From Pristionchus mayeri (taxonomy: Eukaryota; Nematoda; Chromadorea; Rhabditida; Neodiplogasteridae): a DNA stretch of 64,000 nucleotides. The notes beneath the pieces were generated by a model, which was given only the letters and a program-made list of their open reading frames with translations, did not search any database and had not been told where the DNA came from. Positions 10,930 through 21,498 of the stretch are shown here, one piece after another. A program made the translations under genes and the position numbers. Location of the stretch: contig BTRK01000003.1 of assembly GCA_036245805.1 (NCBI GenBank), positions 620,001 to 684,000 on the forward strand, in the 5' to 3' direction. The stretch's first letter is position 1. The number at the start of each line of letters is the position of its first letter.

Positions 10930-10959
10930 GTTGAAAAGAGACGGAGGGTGTTGAAAAGA

Positions 10960-13900
10960 AACGGAGGGAATGTTGAACTCGCGAACTATTTCGTCTACCA
11001 ATTCGGTTGTTCCTTCAGGAGCACACTATTTCAAAATTTGTAGCACTTTGAGTTCGTAATTCGGGCCGTCATCTTCATTTTTCCCACGCGAGAGTTATGA
11101 AATGAAGAGACGGCGACGCGAATTACAAAAGGAACAAATTAAAGCAGATGAATGACACAGACATATTTTCAGAGTGGATGTACGTGTACATTTACCTCTG
11201 CTCAGCGATTACCGCGACAATTTTCTACAGAACAACAGCGAATCTGCCACTACAGCATTACCAGCTTGGTGGTACGTACGATCGAGTAAATAATAGCATG
11301 GAATCCATTTTGGTAGGGCTTCAATCTGATTGGTATGTATATCTTGAGCAATGGAAATCGTGATCCCTGGGCGTTAGAAAAACACGTGTTTGGTTGCACA
11401 GTCTCTAACATCAATCACTGCTCCTGAAAAAAAATATACTAAAAGAACAAACGTGTAATTTCTTTGCAGAATGAGAAACATCAATGGTGACCAACCAAGG
11501 AACACAACTCCCTTCGCCTTAGAAGTTCTTCATAACTCCTATTTTTTCCATACGTTGTTGCTAATTCTTTGATATTCAATTGTACGTATAAATACAATTC
11601 ACATTTTAATAAACTCACACATTGATAATGAGTAAATTGCAATATGTTTTTATTCGTCGAAACAACGGATAGGGTCGACTGCGGAAGGATTAAAGTGCAT
11701 ATGAGGCCGTTTACCTAAGAATCGAGCAGATTTGGAGAGATCTGGCACAGCTCATAAAATGTCGATTCGCCGTAACTCTGTGGTTTGAGGTTATTTGAGG
11801 TGCTGAAAACGGTGGGCATATTCATTTTGCCCTCAGAGTCTTCGTTGGCTCCAGATGACGCCACGTCGAAAACACATTTCATATTATTACTTTGCTCTAA
11901 AATGCGCTAAAATTACGCGAGTAAGGTTTCCGAGGTGGAATTTCACGCTGATTACTCCTATCAAATTATTTTTTCAATTTTTTTTTTTGAATTTTTAAAA
12001 TAAACTTTAGAAATCTATCTTTTCTCAGAGGCAAAAGTGACCTTAGCAATTGTTGTTGTTGTTTGAGAGCAGGAATGTGGTTCAATGATGGATTGATAAG
12101 CTGATTGGGCAGGCTCCATTGTACCCAACCCGCTATCCCCAAGATATGCTGGGAATAGTGAAGATGAGCTCTTCAATTTCATTCCGTTGTCACGCAGCGC
12201 TATTACGTGTGTTGTTTGTCATGCACCCACCACACCTCATTATGCATTGTACACAATCTGTAACTGGCTACATTGAACCCAATCCGTAACGTATTACATA
12301 GTACATGATCTGTAACCGACTACATTGTACCTAATCCATAGCCATCAATATATGCTGTGAAAAGAGGAGGGGAACTGGGCAGGGGGAGCTCGTGAATTGC
12401 ATACCGCTGTCACGTAGCGCTATCATGATTGTTGTTTGTCATGGGACCCATCGCACCTAAGGGTGCAATGTACCCGATCCGTATCCGGCTACATTGTACC
12501 CAGTCCATAACGATCAAGACATGCTGTGAAAGCGGAAAAAAGGTAAAGGTAAAGGTGCAGCCACGTGAAGCGATTTTACAGTCGTAAACGACTACGCTAG
12601 GTGGTGTAGTGCGGTGAGGCCGACTACTGCTAGGACTACGTAAAGCGGAAAGTAACTAATCAAATTCCATCCATTGGTGTATACCACAACGCTCCTCATG
12701 CGACAAGACTGGAATCATGAACAATGATATCTCTCTGAGGGCAAAATGAATATGCCCACCGTTTTCAGCACCTCAAATAACCTCAAACCACAGAGTTACG
12801 GCGAATCGACATTTTATGAGCTGTGCCGGCACTTGCTTGATTCTTAGGCAAACGGCCTCATATATCTTGCTATCTGCACATTTGAGCCAAAATACCGTCG
12901 GATTGAAGCTGATTTTCAGTCATATTTTTAATTTGTTTTTATTTTCTTGAATATGTTATATAAATGAAGAAAACAAATTTGCGCGAAAGGAGAAGTATGA
13001 ATCCTATAAAGCTAGCGTGTTTTCAAGTGGGTATTCCATGTTGTCATATTAAACTATCAACGTCCGATTTCAATGTGTGAACACGGTTATACGAACACGG
13101 TTATTATATCAAGTTACAAATTATGCACCCTTGCTGTGAAAACTCCAATTCAAACCGTTCCTCCTTTCATTTATGTTCAACTACGACGCAACACTTTCTT
13201 TCATGATATCATTGTTCATGATTCCAGTCTTGTCGCATGAGGAGCGTTGTGGTATACACCAATGGATGGAATTTGATTAGTTACTTTCCGCTTTACGTAG
13301 TCCTAGCAGTAGTCGGCCTCACCGCACTACACCACCTAGCGTAGTCGTTTACGACTGTAAAATCGCTTCACGTGGCTGCACCTTTACCTTTACCTTTTTT
13401 CCGCTTTCACAGCATGTCTTGATCGTTATGGACTGGGTACAATGTAGCCGGATACGGATCGGGTACATTGCACCCTTAGGTGCGATGGGTCCCATGACAA
13501 ACAACAATCATGATAGCGCTACGTGACAGCGGTATGCAATTCACGAGCTCCCCCTGCCCAGTTCCCCTCCTCTTTTCACAGCATATATTGATGGCTATGG
13601 ATTAGGTACAATGTAGTCGGTTACAGATCATGTACTATGTAATACGTTACGGATTGGGTTCAATGTAGCCAGTTACAGATTGTGTACAATGCATAATGAG
13701 GTGTGGTGGGTGCATGACAAACAACACACGTAATAGCGCTGCGTGACAACGGAATGAAATTGAAGAGCTCATCTTCACTATTCCCAGCATATCTTGGGGA
13801 TAGCGGGTTGGGTACAATGGAGCCTGCCCAATCAGCTTATCAATCCATCATTGAACCACATTCCTGCTCTCAAACAACAACTGCTAGGAAAAGAAATTTT

Positions 13901-15397
13901 AAAAAGCCACCAATTTTCGAATAAACACAGCTGGAAACAAGACAATTTTAAAATCAGAAATTGAGCGTTTGCAACGACTCTGTGCGAATAAGAAAGCAGC
14001 CCGGAATCGCCTTTTTCCTTTGCAAGTTTTAGTACTCCCAACAGTAACACAATTCTGTGGCTACCATCCGACAACGATCGAGTTCAGTACGTTATGCATA
14101 CCTAACAAACATATGAAAATTAAGTCGGAATCGTAGTTTTATGACCCAAATCGTTATGTTCTCATATTGTATTTTCAAAAACGGAGGTACATTCAACTGT
14201 TTGAGGAATACATGGCAGGAAGAATGGGCTAGCGAGAACTGATTCTCTACAATATATACGATATCAGCCTGCAGATCCACCCAAACCACGGGGGTTAAGA
14301 AATAGGTCAGAAATCGCCCACCACGTGCACACAACACGGGCGGTAGCCTCACGCATAGGTCGCTGATAACCTCAGGACAGACTGAACGCAGAATTGGCGC
14401 GGGGTGGCAAACCAGCCTTGCTTGGATGCCTCAACTTACGTTTACGTTTACGTTTTAGAGATTGGTGAAGGATCTGAAAGTGATGATGGGCTGGAGTAAC
14501 GAGTGATACTGTGTGATATCATCGACATTTCCAATAATAAGATCACATTATTGATTCTAACGACTATCTTCACGTCGCTGTCTTTCGTCTTCATCGGCTG
14601 CGCGACTATGTCAGAATGTAAACGTTTTTACTAACATCAGATGCACAATTATGGAGCGTTAAATCATGAATCAGTAATGTTGCAGATATAATAGCAGATA
14701 GTCAGCACAAAGCAATAATCATGGTATGAATTACAAATATAATAGTTTGAAATTTTCATTTTAGATTGAATGATCACTCCTTCTTGATTCTCACGACCAT
14801 CATCACGTCGTTGTCTCTCGTCTTCATCAGCTGCTTGACTACTCTTTCCGGGAGCAAGAAGAGATCGACGCCGTTGATGCTCACGATCTCGTCTCCGTCC
14901 TAAATGATCGTAATTATGCAAATGATGACCTAATTAAGTAAAATATGTTCACGAGAAAATCGATATTTTAAATAAATGAAATTACCTTGAGCCCGCCCTT
15001 GTCAGCCGGTCCGCCAGGAGTGACCTGAATATCGAGATTTGTCATGGTATTTAGCCATTCGTATATCGAGATTTCTCACTGTCCCATCCGTACCTTCGAC
15101 ACTTTCCAGTAAAAAAGGCTTTGCTTATGCGTGAATCCATAATCGACGTCACCTTTGCCTAGCCAGACGAAACGTTCAAATCTCTGCTTCCCCTGAAAGT
15201 TCGTAATTCATATAACCGTCCAATTTCTTCACAAAATTCGCAACAAGTGGTTGCGGCGTTCTGCAAGAGTTATGATCTCTTCATTTCTCCCTTTTTTCGG
15301 CCTGTCGATCAGGGATAGAGGGGAACGAAGATAGATATCAGAACTCTTGCAGAGCGCCGCAACGACTAATTGCTAATTTTGTGTTGAAAAGAGACGG
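10960..15397. repeat. 4.45-kb tandem duplication, copy 2
   Basis: Near-identical partner of 6507-10944. Its left end is inside the peptide gene (no exon 1, so exons 2-4 at 10960-11490 are a 5'-truncated copy). Its right end continues naturally into the complete PDZ gene, so this end is ancestral for the PDZ gene while copy 1 is ancestral for the peptide gene. Confidence 0.97.
12055..13881. repeat. 677-bp inverted repeat, second copy
   Basis: Arms 12055-12731 and 13205-13881 are carried in tandem copy 2. The mismatch seen in copy 1 is absent here (13746 is C), so no mismatch between these arms was noticed by eye. Confidence 0.95.
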
Positions 15398-16609
15398 CGA
15401 ATTGAATGTTGACCTCTACCTGGTAGATCACAACAGCAAGCGCGATCAGCATGAGGGTGAGGGAGATGATGGTGGAGTAGATCATCGAGAACGTGTAGGA
15501 CTGCTGAAATGGAAGTCATTGTTGATCTCGGCTTGACTTCAGCGCGACGCGAAGCGGAGCGCTGAAGTAATTTTAGGTTTGGGCTTAGGCTTAGTTATAA
15601 ATTATTCCCGTCATGCTTTCTCCGCACTAGGTCAAATTTTCATCCTCGGATCACGTCCTTCCTGATAATAGAAAAAATAGTCCCTTTCTCCAGTATATCC
15701 ACTACGTGTCAAAAAGCTACTGTGAAAGCCATGTAGAGTGGTCTTTCTGACTTATTGGATTCAACTCACGTCGAAATAGCCTGCGTTTACGAGGGTGCGA
15801 ATGATGCCGAAGACTACGCCGAGCACAGAAGTCCACATGCCGATGAAGATCATAATCTGAAATTTGCATTCTCATTTTTTTAAAAATTTCATTTTCATTA
15901 GAATTGGCTATTAGCATGTAATTGCGAAATCGCAATCGCCTCCCTCTCGCAAAATCCGAGGAGAGGGAGATTGTATTAGTTTCGCGGAATTATGTCATTT
16001 TCAGGCACTTTCAGGAGTTGGTCTAACCGATGGTAGCATCACTGATCAATCTCTTACACCTTCTCTCCATTCACAGCCCTCCAAGTTATTAGTACCCCAT
16101 TTGCGTTTCGAACTACGATGATCATTATCCTGTCTAGGTTATCATACCGGATTTCAGCGAAACCAGTCAATTTATTGATATCACGAGGAAAACTCTAACC
16201 TTCTCTACCTAATACAATTAAGGTATTAAGAGTACGCTTGGCAGCCACGTCGTCCTCATCGTTGACGAGCAGCTGCACGTCGTCCGCCTTCTCCTGGTGA
16301 GCCTTACCCTGGAAATATTTTATCAAGCCTGGAAATTAGAAATAAATATTTTCGATTTTTCAACACCACGCAAATAATGCGCGATGTCAGTTATGGGGAT
16401 CTTCTAGTGTTCGTGAAACAAAACCATAGACTGGAGCATTGTACCCTGTATCTTGCACCCTGGAGTAATATATTCGTTATCAAAGGACACTTCTTGTGCC
16501 TTGAGACTTCGTGGATACTTGACATCGGAGCAAGATCACGTGCAGTGATATGATGAGGGATCACCTTTTCCACCTTGTGAAGCACATCAGTAAGCGAGAT
16601 GACAGTCAT
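14774..16609 (-). CDS. Two-TM protein with C-terminal PDZ domain (member B)
   Basis: Complete 7-exon model, 190 aa: 16609-16565, 16308-16216, 15856-15770, 15503-15420, 15192-15094, 15024-14986, 14899-14774, all phase 0. Order of parts: N-terminus MTVISLTDVLHKVEK; a linker QEKADDVQLLVNDEDD; TM1 about residues 47-70 (IFIGMWTSVLGVVFGIIRTL); TM2 about 82-103 (STIISLTLMLIALAVVIYQ); PDZ about 110-190 with carboxylate-binding loop YGF at 121-123, TPGGPADKGGL and GDEIVSINGVDL. PDZ domains bind short C-terminal peptides. The topology predicts both ends on the cytosolic side. Exon 2 uses a GTATTA donor chosen by phase. Partner and pathway are unknown. It is the best-preserved reference for the family in this window. 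Confidence 0.85.
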
Positions 16610-17822
16610 TCTCGATGGAGCGATACTAAAAATATCATAAATATTTAAAAAATAACACATACAACACATGTATATCAAGAAATGAGACGGTTTTGTATGA
16701 ATGAGCTGATGCTACCATTGGAAAACCACACGGAAAAGCGTCCCACGCTAAAATAGGCGCCAAAAACTGACCGCGTATGTATTACTGTAGTTCAAATAAT
16801 CGCGTAAAAAATAAAGAATTTCGAATTACGGCTACCGAATTTCAAAATCGAAATTGTATGTGAAAGAAATAAGCTGTCTAGGAACAATGTCAATATAAAT
16901 GTAGCTAGACAGAGCAAGAGAGAGAGACGAGAAGGGAGAAACTAGGAGAGAGGGTGACTTTTTCTATGCTGATCAGAACTACAATAATAAGTTGAAGTAG
17001 AAAGTACTGCACCCATGTTAAAATACTGGTCCGCCTAAAATATACTGGTCCCAAAATGATTTTTCGAAATACTGGTCCGGAATATGTGTCCGATTCTCTA
17101 AAGTCGAATAAATTGTTGTACAATGTTTTTACAAAAAATGTGGAAAATGGGTTCTCGAGGGTGCTGAACACAATGGTCAACTTCATTTTGCGTAGTTTCA
17201 ACCGATTAAGCCAGACTGCATGTAGGCACCGTCTACAATTCGCCCCATAACTCAGACACCGAATTTTTAATCGCGTTCAAACTTTCACAGAGGCTGCGTG
17301 AATCCATCCATTTGTAAACTCTGTGGTTTATCTTGTGCGCCATCCCTTGTATTTGGGTCTTGCACAGTATTCACTCATAACCATTTATATAGATAGGGAC
17401 CACAAGGGGTACAGCCGAAATGAAGCTATGCCGCCCTAACTATGCTCAAACTGCCCGCTCGGAACCAAATAAGATCATGCTTTTGGCCGTTTGTAGATAT
17501 CTTTTCTCGGAATCACACTAGACCTCATAAAGTACGAGAAAATGTGTCAACGGAGAGCGCTAGGAAAACGAGACGAGGGAGAGAGGGGGCGGAGCCTATT
17601 CCGACCCTTCCCCAGTCAAATCGCCAAAAATTTGAGCAGGGCTTCGCCCTTTCCCGGTTGCGCCTTACCCTTGCGAGGTAAGGCGAGAGAGCGAAGCGGC
17701 CGCACTCTTCTTTAGCGCGCGTGCTCTCTGCTCACGCCGGGTCAGAGAAAGGCGAGAGGAGAGGGAGGAGAGGGAGAGAGGAAGACGGTGATCTTTTAAC
17801 ACAGGCACCGACTGGTTTACTT
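16610..17822. other. Intergenic, no supported gene
   Basis: Low-information sequence with a short internal repeat of ATACTGGTCC near 17020-17085 and a GAGAG-rich tract near 16910-16955. The open frames at 17442-17681 and 17721-18122 are GC-rich and repetitive and run into the transposon end, so they are not called as genes. Confidence 0.45.
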
Positions 17823-18008
17823 ACAAGGGAATGCCGCGGAGTGTCCATGAGCTTTCGGAAAACGACCGATACAGCCGTGTGGCGGACCATGAGAGTATGC
17901 TATTCCACTTGTCAAAAGTTGCCAACGGCCCCTGAGGGCAGAGAAAAATCGATAATCGGAAAATCGCGCGAGACATCATCGCGTTTCAACGCCCCCCTGC
18001 CAACTGGT

Positions 18009-18085
18009 CTGGTGGTGCAGTGGGTAGCGAGCTTGTCTGGTAAAAGCCTCCCCCCGGGTTCGCGTCCCTTCTGTGAAAGCTTTTT
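18009..18085 (+). other. tRNA-like sequence in left TIR
   Basis: It matches Pol III internal promoter boxes: A box TGGTGCAGTGGGTAG and B box GGGTTCGCGTCCC, about 40 nt apart. A full cloverleaf was not convincing. The inverted counterpart is at 19545-19613 (minus strand: TGGTGTAGTGGGTAG, GGGTTCGATACC). Both would direct transcription into the element. Confidence 0.5.
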
Positions 18086-18154
18086 TTTGCTTCCTTTTTC
18101 AACATTTATTTCACTAAAATAACAGCGTATATACATTTTAGATCTGATACTCGA

Positions 18155-19520
18155 TCAACAGTGATGGTAATTAACGAAATAACAATCGAAGCAGTACTCA
18201 ACACAGCATGAGGGGCAATAGATGAAAGATTGCTTCGAGGTACACTGGGGGCTCTTGCAAGAGGTCTGACCAATGGAAGTGGGGAAGCACTTCTGCTTCG
18301 GCGTGAGGAAAGGGGCAGGGATTTGATAGATGTATCCACCAGCTCTCCAAGGATACTCGAGCATTCCTCTGAAGCAAGGGGCTTTGAAGATCTCGAAAAT
18401 GAGGGAGAGCATCTAAAAAAAATTCATTGCTTTCATGAATCTGAAACATTAAATTACCTTTAGCGACGTGTCCCTGACGTACACCTTGATTTCCGGTCTA
18501 TGACACTTGATGAAATTTGTGAATTTCTTCACCATCTGTTTGAACGGGCCGAAAAAGAAGATATCTAGAGGCTGGGTGAAGCCAGTGGCACGGTCGGGAA
18601 TATTTCTGATGGTCAATTGCTTGCCAGGTGGAGTGAGGGCAAGAATGGATGCGTGATCCTTGAAGGACGACCACGAGTCGATGATCAACAGTTGATGAGA
18701 TGGGGAGGAAGGGGCGAATACGCAGTGTTTCACCCAATCCAGCATCAACTCCTTCGTCATCATATGAGAACCAATCCAATTCCAATCCAATCCAGGAACC
18801 AATTTGTGTTCCGCGTTTAGAGCCATTCCAACAATACGAAGATTCTCATCATCGAGTACCGTTCCTAAAAACGGAAAAGTTGAAAATCATCGAAACATCG
18901 AAACATCGAAAGAAACATCGAAAATGCTCACCTTCCTCCCTCATTTCAACCATCTTGTCGAAGAGCATCTTTCCCAGTTGGCCAATCCTGAACGTTCGCT
19001 GCATTTCACCACTCGTCTCAATTCGACGTAACTTCTTCATGTCCGACTCGGTCTTGATCCACCGAAACCAACGAGTCATCACTGGGAGTGGACGAGAGCC
19101 GTTCTTGTTATCACGCATGAATCGAATCGCCCTCATCACCTCGTCCTCTCCAATCTCCTTATTGCCAAATGATACTGTTCCTTCCGGCTGGTCAGATGGG
19201 TTTCAGTTAGGGTCAGCTTCCTTCTCTTCGCACTCATGCTCCGAGTCAGATTCGATGTAGAATCTCCCGATTCTAGCATCGTCCAGAACTCGCTCCAGAT
19301 AACTGACTACTTCTTGCTCTTGATAGCTGGGAGAGGCATCATCCGAACCGAATCTTGCAACCAAGCAGGCAACAACACGGGCAGGGAAGAAGGTCATACA
19401 GGGAGGATACAGGGCACTACTGACGACTGAATAATCGAATATTCGAATGAATTTTAGGCCAGAATGATAATTTTGAACAATACAGTACTCACAGACATTC
19501 GTGATGAGATCAACGATCAA
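18155..19520 (-). pseudogene. DDE transposase of the 18-20 kb element
   Basis: Exons by eye: about 19520-18932, 18864-18458, 18412-18155. The first carries an acidic N-terminal region (YIESDSEHECEEKEADPN). This is followed by an in-frame TGA at 19203-19205 and, in the same frame, an open stretch RFMRDNKNG...LFDKMVEMREEG. The second holds the DDE_1-like core with LLIIDSWSSFKDH (catalytic Asp), TGFTQPLDIFFFGPFK and WVKHCVF. The last is Cys-rich (CFPTSIGQTSCKSPQC, YCPSCCVEYCFDC) and probably zinc binding. The internal TGA makes it a likely pseudogene, unless that stretch is spliced out. It resembles the pogo/CENP-B-type DDE superfamily; exact family unknown. Confidence 0.75.
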
Positions 19521-19811
19521 GGCAAATGAGAAAAAAACATTGAATGCCGAGGAGCGGTATCGAACCCGCCCTTAACCAAAAACTTGAGATGTGAGGACGA
19601 GCTCGCTACCCACTACACCACCAGACCAGTTGATAGGGGGCGTTGAAACGCGATGATGTCTCGCGCGATTTTCCGATTTATCGATTTTTCTCTGCCCTCA
19701 GGGGCCGTTGGCAACTTTTGACAAGTGGAATAGCATACTCTCATGGTCCGCCACACGGCTGTATCGGTCGTTTTCCGAAAGCTCATGGACACTCCGCGGC
19801 ATTCCCTTGTT

Positions 19812-21498
19812 AGAAACACAGACAGGGAAATCAATATTTTTTCGATTTATTTTCACCATCTTGTTTGAATGGTTGCTGGCTATCATAATTTCACTATTCA
19901 AACCTTGTATCACAATTTCTCTGCTCACGCATAGCAAAATTCTGGGAAAAACGATGGATCGCGTTACAAAGTTCGATTTTTCAACACGACAGCTGCAAAA
20001 ACTGATTTTTGAATAGTAAAATATCGAAAGCACACGGGGAGAGCTTTCGAATTCTTTTTTGATCAAGTAATTTGGTTAAGAATGAACGCTGTGTTTGTTC
20101 TATCTTGCTTTCGAGGGGGAATCGTGTCAGAAGGAAGTGGGCGGAGCTTGTGGTGCCTATATATAGATAATGGGAAGAGCGGGGTCGGGGGGACACACGT
20201 CTTGGATGCCCTCGCAGGGGTCAGTCTTCTTGGAAGCCTCGTAGACACCTGCCTTCTCGGGTGTCCTTGTAGACGCGGGTTACGGTAGGTCTAGTCGCCC
20301 AAAGGGTTTCGACTAGAGTATCGCATCCAACCTGGAGGTAAGACCAGGTCCACCGGGCTTCAGGTGCGGTCTTCCTTGAGCTCCACCCTTTTGCGGGGTC
20401 TCAGCTCCGGAGCGGACCGACCTGCCATGGGATCCTATCAGTCTCCTAGGAGCTCCACCTTTCGAGGGTGTGGGAGCTCCGGAGACCGACCTATCCGTAG
20501 CCCGGACTGGGCCGACTGAACCGGCGAGAGTGAATGGGACGATCCTTTTATAGGCGAGAGTGAGATGCAAATGAGGTAATCAACTCGCGCGTCCATTCTA
20601 ATGTCCGCGCAGGCTAATCTCATTACTTTGACTACAACTCATCCGTACCGAATTTTGCATTCCTCGCAATATGGGAAGCACATTAAATTACCGTTTTCGA
20701 ATATCTGTCAAAAACTAAAAAAACAATTGAAATACATAGGCGGAAGCAACTTGCTCTGGCGATCATTTTTAGTATACAGGGTAAGGTGTTAAAGTTCCGC
20801 TCCCTTATGTTGCATGCATTTTTCTGACTTATTTCGGTCATTTTCCCGCTCAGATTGCGCCAGAGAGTGAGAAATGGAATTAGTTTCACTTACAATACCT
20901 TGCAATCAACGAAAGTTGATATGAATTCTTTTCACTTGTATCATTGTTTTATCATGTTCCGATCGACCGGAAAACAGCTGTGCAATTTATTCATTCCGTT
21001 AGGGAGGAACAAATGAAAAAATAACAGCATTGGAATTCGGGAATTCGGGATCGTCGACTGTTTTCCTTTCTTCACTTTTTCTCGGGATTGGGGAAGAAGG
21101 GTAAGATGCATTTGATGCCGATCCGCATTGTTCTATACATTGCCTTTGAAAGCATCGATGAGTAACAGCAACATGTGCCTGCTAAAATGGATAGAAAGTC
21201 GAACACCGCATTTGAGCTCTTCCAATCACAATGCATGGCCGAATTTTTGCAATGTTCATTTTTGTGAATTACATTATTTTTATATGCATTGCTATTCCAA
21301 TTGAGTTTAATTGAGTTTTTCTAGCTGTTCTCGGGTGTACTACTTTGCGCAAAATTTGTCCTACCCTTCAGCAAATATGCATTTTTGATCTTGACAACAA
21401 CATCTGTTTCCAGCGCTAACATTCACTATTATGAAGCAGATATTAAACCACCTTCATTATTTCTCTCTTTATTGATATCACCATTATTTTTTTAGAAT
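19812..21498. other. Non-coding, with a GC-rich structured island at 20124-20640
   Basis: The island has a TATATATA box near 20158-20165. It then has a GC-rich tract with two similar hairpin-like segments (near 20375-20430, GAGCTCCACCCTTTTGCGGG, and near 20450-20500, GAGCTCCACCTTTCGAGGG, each followed by CAGCTCCGGAGC or GAGCTCCGGAGA). It begins TGTCAG and an end near TTTTGCA is possible, as in a solo LTR, but no target duplication was found. The rest (20640-21498) is AT-rich and shows no gene; a 5' exon of the receptor gene may be hidden here. Confidence 0.4.

Larger units (their letters stand above)
6507..10944. repeat. 4.45-kb tandem duplication, copy 1
   Basis: Positions 6507-10944 recur at 10960-15397 with a constant offset of 4453. 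Only a handful of differences were seen: 9293 T vs 13746 C, a CGCG/CACG difference near 10498 vs 14951, and C/T near 10611 vs 15064. The unit runs from the middle of the secreted-peptide exon 2 to intron 4 of the PDZ gene at 14774-16609. The 15-bp junction 10945-10959 repeats the neighbouring GGGTGTTGAAAAGA motif, consistent with a template-switching or microhomology joint. Confidence 0.97.
17823..19811 (-). mobile_element. 2-kb DDE DNA transposon with 215-bp TIRs
   Basis: The left end 17823-18037 and right end 19597-19811 are inverted repeats of equal length (ACAAGGGAATGCCGCGGAGT outward). The minus-strand transposase exons lie between them. The inner end of each repeat contains a tRNA-like sequence. 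A clear target duplication was not found (flanks TT and TA). Confidence 0.85.
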
